Source: Bacillus_BD oryzisoli_A (GTDB lineage Bacteria; Bacillota; Bacilli; Bacillales; Cytobacillaceae). From it: DNA of 64,000 nt. The stretch is from contig NZ_JBHZRC010000011.1 of NCBI RefSeq assembly GCF_043641075.1, positions 62,001 through 126,000 of the forward strand. The letters run 5' to 3'. The notes beneath the pieces were generated by a model. It had not been told where the DNA came from. It did not search any database and worked only from the letters and a program-made list of their open reading frames with translations. The translations under genes and the position numbers were made by a program. Shown here one piece after another: positions 44,090 through 53,934 of this stretch; position 1 is the first letter of the stretch; every line of letters starts with the position of its first letter.

Positions 44090-45292
44090 ATGTCAAATTC
44101 GAGAATTGCCGCTGTTGATGTTGGTAATGATTCTATTAAAGCTATTTTTGGAACACTAGACTTTGAATTAAATATACCGAATATTATTGCAAGAGATATT
44201 GAAGACCGCCCAGTTATCGGGATTGAAGAATTGAATAGTAAAAATCCGCTGGACGGAATTCACGTACGAGTACACTCCCCTGCTTTAAAAGAGAATAATG
44301 TGATTTACCGTGTTGGTAACCTAGCTACTAAGAGTAATAATACAACGGAGCTAGACCCAGGAAGCAGCAAATCAGAAGAAGATCAAACATTAGTTATGCT
44401 TTTTACTACGTTAGCAATGGACGCTGTAAGAGATGAAAACGCACAAATCTTCAAAAAGAATGGAAATATCATTGATGCATTATATACATTAGGAACAGGT
44501 CTTCCTCTTCGTGAAGTAAAAGAAGGGAAAGATGCAGGTTATCGCTCAAGATTACTAAGCTCTGTGCACCAGGTTGAATTTTTAGTTACGCCAAAGTACC
44601 AAGGTATTAAGGTTAATCTAAAGTTTGAAGAAGTAAAGGTGTATCCAGAGGGGTTTGCAGCTTATATTAACCTAGTAATGGATAACAATTTAAATATTAT
44701 TAATAAAGAATTGATTGATAAGCGTATTCTCATTCAGGATATTGGTGGACTATCAACGGATATTGCTGTTATTAAAAACCGAAATGTTGACGATGATAAA
44801 GCGCAAGGCTTTAATTTAGGTGTTTCTGAATCGTTAGAGCAGATTCGTGAAGAAATAAGAATGAAGCATGGTGTTGAACTAGACAGCCGCAGAGATGTGG
44901 TAGAAATATTAACGAAAAAGCATGACCGTAATCATATTATGGTAAAGGGCAGCCGTACAAGCGTTCATGATATTACTGATCGAATCCTGCTTGATTTGGC
45001 TAAAAAACAATATCGTTTATTACGTAATACATGGCAGAAGAACTCTCAAACAGAAATCTGCTATTTTGTTGGCGGTGGATCCAATGTACTTAAAGATTAT
45101 TTAAAAACTCTTAATAACAGCTTAGACGGCTATAATATCGATTTCTTTGAGGATGAGAAGGAAAGCATCTGGATGATGGCAAATGCTTATTACAAGCTTA
45201 TTACTGATTTCACTCGCAAGCAGGAGAAGGTAAAGGCCAAAGCGGTAGAGTCTAAACCAGGAGATATGAGAAAACCTGTAAATGTAAAATAA
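44090..45292 (+). CDS. ParM/Alp-type actin-like ATPase
   Basis: Filament-forming actin homologue of about 400 residues. Actin-fold motifs: phosphate 1 IAAVDVGNDSIKAIFG at the N-terminus, phosphate 2 IQDIGGLSTDIAVIKN near 220, and adenosine motif CYFVGGGSNVLKDYL near 335. Plasmid ParM-type proteins share this arrangement; MreB motifs are absent. ATG 44090 gives the cleanest start (AAAGGA about 9 bases before); ATG 44084 is an alternative. The basic tail (KQEKVKAKAVESK) is unusual. The adaptor gene follows after 9 bases. It would push or position the DNA carrying the repeat clusters. Confidence 0.85.
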   Translation: MSNSRIAAVDVGNDSIKAIFGTLDFELNIPNIIARDIEDRPVIGIEELNSKNPLDGIHVRVHSPALKENNVIYRVGNLATKSNNTTELDPGSSKSEEDQTLVMLFTTLAMDAVRDENAQIFKKNGNIIDALYTLGTGLPLREVKEGKDAGYRSRLLSSVHQVEFLVTPKYQGIKVNLKFEEVKVYPEGFAAYINLVMDNNLNIINKELIDKRILIQDIGGLSTDIAVIKNRNVDDDKAQGFNLGVSESLEQIREEIRMKHGVELDSRRDVVEILTKKHDRNHIMVKGSRTSVHDITDRILLDLAKKQYRLLRNTWQKNSQTEICYFVGGGSNVLKDYLKTLNNSLDGYNIDFFEDEKESIWMMANAYYKLITDFTRKQEKVKAKAVESKPGDMRKPVNVK

Positions 45293-45301
45293 GGTGATTA
45301 A

Positions 45302-45913
45302 ATGAAAAGGACTTCGGCAAATGAGATTACGAGGGGACAAACGATATCCTTTCGAATCCCTTCTGACACACCAGACCATATATTAAAACAATTGACGAGA
45401 TTAAAGGAAATAGAGCGAAGGAATTTTTCAAGTAAAATCGCTGACTTCGTTGTACAAGGAGTTAACAGCTCTTCCTTACGAGACAGAGAAATGGTTACGA
45501 TTCCGCTTCCGAAAAGCTTAACGAAAGTACAAAGAGACTGGCTGAAGCATGAGCACTCGGAAGCGCTGTTGGGCAGCATTATCTACCAGCTTATTTCAGA
45601 TCCTGTTCGTGCCTCATCCTTGTTAGCATCCTTTAATAGCAGCAGTTTGGATATAGACGAGGCGTTATATCTTCAAGAAGAAGTGGGATTTTCGCGTGTT
45701 TCCGCTGCAAAAGAGGAACCATTCAATGAGGACTTAGATAGTGAAGAAATAGCTCTAGGTGACCCGTTACAGGACTTTGATGATGATTTAGGTAGTTTTG
45801 ATTGGGAAAGTGCGAAACAACAGGAAGCGGAGGAAACGGAAGCAGAAGATGATGCCGAGGAACTGGACGTTGATGACCTACTTGGCGGCTTCCTTGCGAA
45901 GATGAATCAATAA
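45302..45913 (+). CDS. ParR-like DNA-binding adaptor
   Basis: Small protein of 203 residues. The N-terminal 90 residues are basic with a ribbon-helix-helix-like pattern (QTISFRIPSDTPDHILKQLTRLKEIERRNFSSKIADFV). The second half is strongly acidic (about 130-190, EEIALGDPLQDFDDDLG, then EEAEE-like runs) and ends in an amphipathic DVDDLLGGFLAKMNQ. ParR proteins bind the centromere through the N-terminus and cap ParM filaments with a C-terminal helix; layout matches though sequence similarity is only structural. Ribosome binding site AAGGTGAT overlaps the parM stop, so the two are coupled. Confidence 0.7.
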   Translation: MKRTSANEITRGQTISFRIPSDTPDHILKQLTRLKEIERRNFSSKIADFVVQGVNSSSLRDREMVTIPLPKSLTKVQRDWLKHEHSEALLGSIIYQLISDPVRASSLLASFNSSSLDIDEALYLQEEVGFSRVSAAKEEPFNEDLDSEEIALGDPLQDFDDDLGSFDWESAKQQEAEETEAEDDAEELDVDDLLGGFLAKMNQ

Positions 45914-45947
45914 AAAAAGGGAGGCACCTATGTGCTTCCTTTTTTTA
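45912..45947. terminator. Terminator of the parMR-like operon
   Basis: AAAAAAAGGGAGGCAC pairs with GTGCTTCCTTTTTTT around CTAT; bidirectional. Confidence 0.88.
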
Positions 45948-45994
45948 TTGATCTCCCATGAGGATAGCCTCGAGGTGTGCCTCATAAATAAAAA

Positions 45995-46037
45995 GGACAG
46001 TCCCTTCACTGCATTAATGCACTGGGGGACTGTCCCC
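45995..46037. repeat. Palindromic intergenic repeat, GGACAGTCCC type
   Basis: GGACAGTCCC and GGGGGACTGTCC arms enclose GCATTAATGC. Another dispersed Bacillus-type intergenic palindrome. Confidence 0.55.
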
Positions 46038-46052
46038 CACTCCGTTAATGTG

Positions 46053-46093
46053 AAAAAGCCCATCATCACTATGCTAGTGATGATGGGCTTTTG
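46053..46093 (-). terminator. Terminator of gdhA
   Basis: AAAAGCCCATCATCACT pairs with AGTGATGATGGGCTTTT, with T-runs on both strands. Confidence 0.88.
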
Positions 46094-46104
46094 TTTAAGC
46101 AGTA

Positions 46105-47469
<1,365 letters not shown>

Positions 47470-47727
47470 TATAATCATCCTTTCATGATATATAAATTTG
47501 AGTGGTATTAATATTTAATAAAATCTTTATTTATTCAGTTTGTCAATTACAATCATATTTTATAATCCTGAAGTAATCTTAACAATATATAATTTAGATT
47601 AAACTGATGCCAATACGATATAATATCTAACAATACTATAAGAAAAAAATATTTAATGCTATAATTGTATGAAAACGCACAACATTTTAATAAAAAATGG
47701 CAATTTCCTTATAAAATTTAACAAAAT

Positions 47728-47755
47728 TTAACAAAATGTAAATTGTGTATATATT
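47728..47755 (+). promoter_or_regulatory. Probable promoter of gltC; divergent gdhA/gltC control region
   Basis: TTAACA, 16 bases, TATATT, ending 52 bases before the gltC start. The 337-base gap 47470-47806 is very AT-rich and holds both promoters; TTTAACAAAA is repeated twice. No gene is seen in it. Confidence 0.4.
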
Positions 47756-47806
47756 TTGAACAATCAATGCCATCGTGATATTAGATGGATAAAGGAGTAA
47801 CAGGAT

Positions 47807-48706
47807 ATGGAACTTAGACAAATTCAATACTTTATTGAAGTAGCGAAAAGGGAACATGTAACAGATGCAGCGGTCCATTTGCATGTGGCTCAATCAGCAA
47901 TTAGCAGGCAAATATTTAACCTGGAATCGGAGCTTGGTGTTGATTTGTTTATTCGTGAAGGCAGAAACGTAAAGCTGACGCCGATTGGAAGAATGTTTCT
48001 TGAACAAATGGAGGAGGCAGTCACGATTCTAGATAATGCGCGGCGCCAGGTATCTGAGTATTTGGATCCTGAGCACGGGACCATTCGAATTGGATTTCCG
48101 AGCAGTTTAGCCACTCATACAATGCCGACGGCTATTTCTGCCTTTCGTGAGCGCTATCCACATGTGAAGTTCCAGCTGAAGCAGGGAGCATACTATCCTC
48201 TAATAGAACTCGTTGCAAGAGGCGAAATAGATATGGCGCTGCTAGGACCTGTACCGATGAATGAAAAAAAGGTAAAAGGAAGCATCTTTTTTACAGAGGA
48301 GCTCGTTGCCATACTGCCAAAGGACCATCCGCTTGCAGGTGAGGCCTCGTTAACATTAAATCAACTGAGAGATGACTCATTTATTTTGTTTCCAGAAGGG
48401 TTCATTTTACGTGAAGTGATAGTAGATGCTTGTGCGAAGCTTGGTTTTCAACCAAATGTATCATTCGAGGGTGAGGATATTGATGCGATTAAAGGTCTTG
48501 TTTCTGCGGGTCTAGGAGTAACCATCATTCCAGAGGTCACAATTCTTGATAATCCGCCACGTTCAACTGTAAAGATTCCAGTGATTGAGCCGAATGTAAC
48601 CCGGACGGTCGGTGTTATCATTCCACGGCATCGTCAGCTTCTGCCAACACAAAATCTATTTTATCTGTTTTTGATGGACTTCTTTGCTCGTCAGGAGCTG
48701 TATTAA
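47807..48706 (+). CDS. gltC: LysR-type regulator GltC
   Basis: LysR activator of 299 residues. Helix-turn-helix MELRQIQYFIEVAKREHVTDAAVHLHVAQSAISRQI-type start is nearly that of B. subtilis GltC, as are GTIRIGFPSSLATHTMPTAISAF, FPEGFILREV and GEDIDAIKGLVSAGLGVT. In B. subtilis it activates gltAB in response to 2-oxoglutarate. Here it faces gdhA instead, pointing to control of the dehydrogenase route. RBS AAAGGAG. Confidence 0.88.
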   Translation: MELRQIQYFIEVAKREHVTDAAVHLHVAQSAISRQIFNLESELGVDLFIREGRNVKLTPIGRMFLEQMEEAVTILDNARRQVSEYLDPEHGTIRIGFPSSLATHTMPTAISAFRERYPHVKFQLKQGAYYPLIELVARGEIDMALLGPVPMNEKKVKGSIFFTEELVAILPKDHPLAGEASLTLNQLRDDSFILFPEGFILREVIVDACAKLGFQPNVSFEGEDIDAIKGLVSAGLGVTIIPEVTILDNPPRSTVKIPVIEPNVTRTVGVIIPRHRQLLPTQNLFYLFLMDFFARQELY

Positions 48707-48776
48707 AGGGAAAAGTCGTTTTATAACTATATGCAAAAATGTCCGCTATTGTACTCGGTCACTTTTCAAATTGAAT

Positions 48777-48812
48777 AAAAAAGAGGGGATCGCACTGATC
48801 ACCCTCTTTTTT
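48777..48812. terminator. Bidirectional terminator between gltC and ecfT
   Basis: AAAAAGAGGGGATC pairs with GATCACCCTCTTTTT around GCACT. Confidence 0.8.
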
Positions 48813-48827
48813 AGTTTAGAAATGATA

Positions 48828-49640
48828 TTAATGAAGAATGCTTCCATCTGCTCTAAATACCGCTAATCCGACGGTGAGCACCAGCATGAGCAGTAAGCAT
48901 AAGGTATCACGCTTTTGCCAGGTTAATTTGCGAAACGTTGAGCGCTTTTCTCCTGACTGGTAGCCCCTAACCTCCATTGCATTTGCCAGCTCTTCCGCGC
49001 GGTTTAATGAGCTTACAAAGAGGGGAAGCAAAACCGGTACTAATGTTTTCATTTGCTTAAGTAGAGAGCCTTCACCGAATTCAGTGCCTCTTGCACGCTG
49101 GGCGTCCATTACCTTTTGGGTTTCATCAAGCAGATTGGGGATAAAACGTAAAGAAATAGAGAGCATTAATGCTAACTCATCTACTGGAACCTTGAGGGCA
49201 CGCAGCGGACGTAATAATGAATTAATACCGTCGGTTAAGTCAATTGGTTTTGTCGTCAATGTCACGACGGTTGAGACGAAGACGATCATGACAAAGCGGC
49301 AAAAGATAAAGACGCCGTTCGTCAGCCCAAATTCGGAAATGGTGATGGGTCCCCAATCAATGTAAATAGTGCCGCCAGAGGTAAATAATATTTGTAAAAG
49401 AACAGTAAAAAGGATCAGCCATATGAGGGGTCTGACACCAAGAAGGTACGTTTTAAAGCTTACGCTAGATAAATACATAACGAATAACGTGAAAATCCAA
49501 AGCAACACATAGGTCTGCCAATTATTTGCTAAAAATAAAACGAAGATAAAATAGATACAAGCGAGCAGCTTTGAACGGGGGTCGAGCATATGAATCCAAG
49601 AGTCACCTGGAAAATAACGTCCTAAAATGAGTTTATTCAT
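48828..49640 (-). CDS. ECF transporter transmembrane subunit EcfT (FmnA-like)
   Basis: Integral membrane protein of 270 residues with five to six helices. The coupling-helix motifs are present: LMLSISLRFIPNLLDETQKVMDAQRARG and FVSSLNRAEELANAMEVRGY (Ala-Arg-Gly and Val-Arg-Gly signatures). With the two ATPases it forms the energy-coupling module. In the Listeria extracellular electron transfer locus an EcfT-type protein (FmnA) moves flavin to the outside; no S-component is in this window. Overlaps ecfA2 by 4 bases. Confidence 0.87.
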   Translation of the reverse strand: MNKLILGRYFPGDSWIHMLDPRSKLLACIYFIFVLFLANNWQTYVLLWIFTLFVMYLSSVSFKTYLLGVRPLIWLILFTVLLQILFTSGGTIYIDWGPITISEFGLTNGVFIFCRFVMIVFVSTVVTLTTKPIDLTDGINSLLRPLRALKVPVDELALMLSISLRFIPNLLDETQKVMDAQRARGTEFGEGSLLKQMKTLVPVLLPLFVSSLNRAEELANAMEVRGYQSGEKRSTFRKLTWQKRDTLCLLLMLVLTVGLAVFRADGSILH

Positions 49641-50494
49641 GCTAATCCCACCTCAATAAAAGCATCTGCAAGATCTTCTACTGTTAGACAGACCTTTGGT
49701 AAAACAATCCCTGTTTTCTTTTCAAAATTCAGCTGGAACCGCCGTGCATCTGGTACATCAAGATGCCATTTTTCCAATTGCTCTTGGTTGGCGAACACCT
49801 TTTCAACATAGTCATGTCGCACAATCTGACCCTTCTCCATGACAATAACTCGATCTGCATATGTAACGACATCCTCCATATCATGGGTCACAAGCACAGT
49901 AGTCATCCCTCTATCCTTGTGCCAGGAGGCTATTAGGTCCATAATTTCCTTGCGGCCGTTAGGGTCCAGCCCGGCCCCTGGTTCGTCTAATACTAAAATG
50001 TCAGGCTGCATCGCCAGTATCCCAGCAATCGCAATTCGCCTTTTTTGACCTCCAGATAAGGAGAACGGAGACTTTGTTAATATATCCTGCGTTAGGCCAA
50101 CCTGCTCTACTACATGCTTTGCAATTTCCTTGGCCTCATCCTTTGAGACACCAAAGTTCATTGGTCCAAAGCAGATATCCCTTTCAACCGTTTCTGCAAA
50201 TAATTGTGATTCTGGGAATTGAAACACCATCCCGACTCGTTTCCGAATTGATTTTAAGGCATGCTTATTTTTATCTGGTTTTATCACTAAATCCCCAACT
50301 GTAATCTGACCCTCTTTCGGAAGCAGCAAGCCATTCATAGCCTTTAACAGGCTTGATTTTCCAGCACCGGTATAACCAATGACTGCTGTATATGAGCCAG
50401 ATTCTATCCTGACATCGACTGAATGAAGCACTAACGGGCTTCGAATCGGGCCAAGTTGATAATCAGCAGATACATTTTCGAAATTTACTTCCAT
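49637..50494 (-). CDS. ecfA2: ECF transporter ATPase EcfA2
   Basis: ABC ATPase of 285 residues. Walker A GYTGAGKSSLLKAM, Q-loop MVFQFPESQLF, signature LSGGQKRRIAIAGIL, Walker B LVLDEPGAGLDP and VTHDM. ATG 50494 or TTG 50500 are both possible starts, each overlapping ecfA1; neither has a strong ribosome binding site, suggesting translational coupling. Confidence 0.9.
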   Translation of the reverse strand: MEVNFENVSADYQLGPIRSPLVLHSVDVRIESGSYTAVIGYTGAGKSSLLKAMNGLLLPKEGQITVGDLVIKPDKNKHALKSIRKRVGMVFQFPESQLFAETVERDICFGPMNFGVSKDEAKEIAKHVVEQVGLTQDILTKSPFSLSGGQKRRIAIAGILAMQPDILVLDEPGAGLDPNGRKEIMDLIASWHKDRGMTTVLVTHDMEDVVTYADRVIVMEKGQIVRHDYVEKVFANQEQLEKWHLDVPDARRFQLNFEKKTGIVLPKVCLTVEDLADAFIEVGLA

Positions 50495-51297
50495 AGCCAA
50501 TGCACCATTTCTTCTTCTGTCATATAGCTGTTCGGAACACTGCGATTCCGTTTCAGCAATGTCCGCCGCAGCTTTTCAGCAAATGGGGGCTCCCATTCTA
50601 ATTCTCCTTGAAACACGTCCTGCGGCGGGCCGCACCGCTCAATGTGACCCTCTCGGAGCATGAGAATGCGGTCGGCCGAAGCAGCTTCGTTCATATCATG
50701 TGTGATGGATATAATGGTAATATTCTGTGTCGACCTCAGCTGCTGCAGCGAGGCAAGTAGCTCACGACGGCTCCTTGGATCAAGCATAACTAAGGCTTCA
50801 TCCAGAACAAGCACGTCCGGCTTTAAGGCAAGAACACCTGCAATGGCAACCCGCTGCTTTTGACCCCCAGATAATCGGGAGGGGTCGTGCTCACGGAAGG
50901 CAGACATTTCGACCATTTCAAGTGCCTCATCAATTCTAGTTTTCATTTCATCATAAGGCATATTCAGATTCTCAAGGCAAAAGGCCACATCATCTTGAAC
51001 CGTCGTTCCAATGAATTGATTATCAGGATTTTGAAATACCATGCCAATACGACGCCGCAATTCCCATTTTGTATCGTCGTTCAACTCCCGTCCAGCAATG
51101 GTGATACGCCCGCTTTGCGGTACTAATAAGCCAACAAGCATTTGTGCGAGCGTGGATTTTCCTGAACCATTGTGTCCGACAATTGCCACCCATTCTCCTT
51201 TATCGATGGAAAAAGAAATATCTGATAATGTTTCCTTTTCTAAACGTTGATCATAACGAAAAATGAGATTATTCACTTCAATAATAGGTGTTGGCAT
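50485..51297 (-). CDS. ecfA1: ECF transporter ATPase EcfA1
   Basis: ABC ATPase of 270 residues. Walker A GHNGSGKSTLAQML, MVFQNPDNQFIG, signature LSGGQKQRVAIAGVL, Walker B VLVLDEALVMLDP (EALVML where most have EATSML) and ITHDM. RBS GGAGG. Usual EcfA1/A2/T operons lie beside ribosomal protein genes; this one lies with dmkA and fmnB, so it is a dedicated second set. Confidence 0.9.
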   Translation of the reverse strand: MPTPIIEVNNLIFRYDQRLEKETLSDISFSIDKGEWVAIVGHNGSGKSTLAQMLVGLLVPQSGRITIAGRELNDDTKWELRRRIGMVFQNPDNQFIGTTVQDDVAFCLENLNMPYDEMKTRIDEALEMVEMSAFREHDPSRLSGGQKQRVAIAGVLALKPDVLVLDEALVMLDPRSRRELLASLQQLRSTQNITIISITHDMNEAASADRILMLREGHIERCGPPQDVFQGELEWEPPFAEKLRRTLLKRNRSVPNSYMTEEEMVHWLWK

Positions 51298-51311
51298 GAA
51301 AAAATACCTCC

Positions 51312-52250
51312 TTACATAATGAAAGAAACGACCATCATCATAATAATAGAGCCGTTCACCAAAACTAAATTTTTAATGGCCAGATGAAACGTTTCAGATT
51401 TTATTTGCTTCTTATTAAAAAGAGTTATATGTTTCGATACTGGAATGATAATTAATAGACTAAGCAGCATAATTGTCGGTAACACATCAAATAATACAGC
51501 CGTCAAAATTGATACAAATGTAGCTATATAAAGCACATTATAGAGAGCAATAGCTGTTTTTTTACCAATATAATATGGCAGTGTAAAGCGTAAATTCTTA
51601 ATATCATCCTCAAGATCACAGATATTATTAGCTAACATAATATTGGCAATGGTGAAGATACACGGAAGGGAAACCCAAACAATTTCACCCAATAGAGCAA
51701 GATTCATCCCAAGGGTCAGCGTGTGTCCATCTAAGATTAAATTTGCAATGCCCTGATCATAAGCATTTACATACACTATTAAAAATAGGATTCCAAATCC
51801 CATTGTGACGCCGGAGAAAACTTCACCAAGCGGCATACGGGAAATAGGAACAGGCCCATAGGTATAAAAGACTCCGATAATAAAGCAAATGATACCAAGG
51901 AAAAGGACAAGGAGATCTGTGCGAAAAACAAGCCAAATGCCGAGTGCTGTTGCAATCAATAACATGGTAATAATGGTATTTCTCACTAACCGTACAGAAA
52001 TGTTAGCCTGTCCGATAATATTTTCTCTTTTACGATATTCATCCGTTGTCGCTTTTTTATAATCCATATAATTATTAATAGCTGTTGTTGTTAAATCGAA
52101 TATTAGCATAGATGAAAAAAATATAACTGTATTTAACGGTTTAAAGGTCTCAAATCGATATACAACAAAGAGCAAGCCTACTAAGAATGGAAATAGGCTT
52201 GCCACTTTTGTTTGGATTTCGATGAGTTTTAAAAAGGTACGCAGTGACAT
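51312..52250 (-). CDS. UbiA prenyltransferase, DmkA (MenA-like)
   Basis: Membrane prenyltransferase of 312 residues and about nine helices. Two Asp-rich motifs: NYMDYKKATTDE and NNICDLEDDI. In Listeria the DmkA homologue makes demethylmenaquinone dedicated to Ndh2 and extracellular electron transfer. Between the ECF genes and fmnB, which supports that role over the housekeeping MenA. Confidence 0.85.
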   Translation of the reverse strand: MSLRTFLKLIEIQTKVASLFPFLVGLLFVVYRFETFKPLNTVIFFSSMLIFDLTTTAINNYMDYKKATTDEYRKRENIIGQANISVRLVRNTIITMLLIATALGIWLVFRTDLLVLFLGIICFIIGVFYTYGPVPISRMPLGEVFSGVTMGFGILFLIVYVNAYDQGIANLILDGHTLTLGMNLALLGEIVWVSLPCIFTIANIMLANNICDLEDDIKNLRFTLPYYIGKKTAIALYNVLYIATFVSILTAVLFDVLPTIMLLSLLIIIPVSKHITLFNKKQIKSETFHLAIKNLVLVNGSIIMMMVVSFIM

Positions 52251-52277
52251 AAGATGTTCCTCCTTAAGGAGCCGGCC

Positions 52278-53336
52278 TTAATTAGCCAGCTCAAATTCAT
52301 CGTTCGTTAACTCGAAGTTCTTTTTTAATCCGGAAGTGATATACACTTTATTATCGGTACTAATGAAGATAGCTTCCACACCTTTAAAGTTCTCAACAAA
52401 TTCAAGTCCACCTTGAATTCCCTTTGAAAAAAGGGAGGTTGAAAGTCCGTCGCCGTCAATCGATTTTTCAGATACAATCGACACACCTGCAATGTCATTG
52501 TTAAAAGGATAGCCGTCATCAGGATTTAACAAATGATGATATGTTTTTCCGTCTACTTCTAGGTAACGCTCGTAAATACCAGAGGTAACAATGGACTTAT
52601 TCTTTTCAGAAATTTTTCCAATGGTTTCTCCTCTTGATAATAATGGGTTTTGGATTCCAACTGTCCAGTCTCTTCCTGAAGGATTATTTCCCAAGACATA
52701 AATATTGCCGCCTAGGTCAACAATGGCTGTAGTTACATTGTTTGCCTTTAGCACTTCAACCACTTCATCAGTGATAAATCCTTTAGCAATTGCACCTAAA
52801 TCCAGCATCATTCCCGGATTCTTCAAAAACACTGTTTGTTCTTTTTTATTTAATTCAACCTGTTCATAATCGATTAAAGGCAGTACTGCATCAATTTCAG
52901 ACTGCTCTGGCTTTCGGGCATCAGGAAAGCCGATGCGCCAAAGATTTGTCAGAGGTCCGATTGAGATATCGAAACTACCCTTTGTATCGACGCTGTACGC
53001 CTCACCAGCTTGAATCAGCTCATAAATATCCTTTGATACTTTTACCGGTTCAACGCCAGCCTTTCTGTTGACTTCATCAATCTCAGACTTTTTTTCATTT
53101 TCATTTACTGTAATATGTGCCGCCAAGTACTTTATACGATCAAAGGCTTTCTCTAAAACCTCTTCTTTTCCCTCGTCATAAATTTTCACGGTAACAACTG
53201 TTCCCATTAGAAATTCGGTTTTCTTATATGGGCTTGTCAGTAGTTTAGGTTCCTTTGCTTCTTTTTCCTGCCCTGCACAGCCGGAGAGAAATAAAAGGAA
53301 TATCAATAGGATCGATAAGAGTTTGTTTTTCTTCAT
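52278..53336 (-). CDS. fmnB: FAD:protein FMN transferase lipoprotein (ApbE/FmnB)
   Basis: Extracellular lipoprotein of 352 residues with lipobox LSGC. ApbE motifs: FLMGTVVTVKIY, GSFDISIGPLTNLW, LDLGAIAKGFITDEV, IVDLGGNIYVLG and the metal/flavin segment KSIDGDGLSTSLF. It covalently attaches FMN from FAD to a Ser/Thr of exported proteins; no FMN-bind-domain target is in the window. First gene of the fmnB-dmkA-ecfA1-ecfA2-ecfT operon. Confidence 0.92.
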   Translation of the reverse strand: MKKNKLLSILLIFLLFLSGCAGQEKEAKEPKLLTSPYKKTEFLMGTVVTVKIYDEGKEEVLEKAFDRIKYLAAHITVNENEKKSEIDEVNRKAGVEPVKVSKDIYELIQAGEAYSVDTKGSFDISIGPLTNLWRIGFPDARKPEQSEIDAVLPLIDYEQVELNKKEQTVFLKNPGMMLDLGAIAKGFITDEVVEVLKANNVTTAIVDLGGNIYVLGNNPSGRDWTVGIQNPLLSRGETIGKISEKNKSIVTSGIYERYLEVDGKTYHHLLNPDDGYPFNNDIAGVSIVSEKSIDGDGLSTSLFSKGIQGGLEFVENFKGVEAIFISTDNKVYITSGLKKNFELTNDEFELAN

Positions 53337-53934
53337 AATTATTCAAACCTTTCTTTTCGAAAAGACCTTCTCAAAGTCTCTAACGCTTTTATTGAATGTT
53401 AGTATGAGTGAAATCATTATTTCTGCAGATAATAACGTTACTATTTAATAGGGATAGTATTTCCAACTTTAGTGCAGGTATGAGGTTTTTGTTTTTTGCT
53501 TAATGATTATTCTCCTTTATATAGCATACTAAATTCACTTGGACCTTAAGTCCTATAAAAGGGTAATTTTTACCTCTGTTGTACAGAGGGTAGTGGGAGG
53601 CAATTCCCCTCCACCTTCCAATTATGCATAGTTACCTATATTATAGGACAAACTCATAATAGCTTTTTTTATATGAGATGTCTATGGGAGTAAGAGCGTG
53701 ATATAAGGCTGTTTTTGAATGAAGTGATAGAAAGAAATGTGATTATTTCGCTGAAAATATAGACTTTATTATGGTAATTATAGAGTTTTTATACATTTCG
53801 TGAACATGTCTATTTTTGTTAACTTTTAGTGAACAGTATAGACAGTATCTATCAATCTGTGTAGTATATAGGTTGTGGTTGTTCATTTATTCACAATGAG
53901 AATTAATATCAACTTTTAGAGGGGAATGAGTCAA
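53337..53934. promoter_or_regulatory. Divergent fmnB/ndh2 control region
   Basis: No gene. Includes palindrome CCTCTGT-TTGT-type ACAGAGG (53573-53589), GGAC-CTTAA-GTCC (53541-53553) and a Rex-like site (53879-53896). In Listeria pplA would be next to fmnB; this gap is too short and has no lipoprotein frame. Confidence 0.45.
53879..53896. promoter_or_regulatory. Rex-like operator before ndh2
   Basis: TTGTTCATTTATTCACAA matches the Rex consensus TTGTGAAWWWWTTCACAA at 16 of 18 positions and lies 38 bases before the start. Rex represses ndh at low NADH in B. subtilis. Confidence 0.45.
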
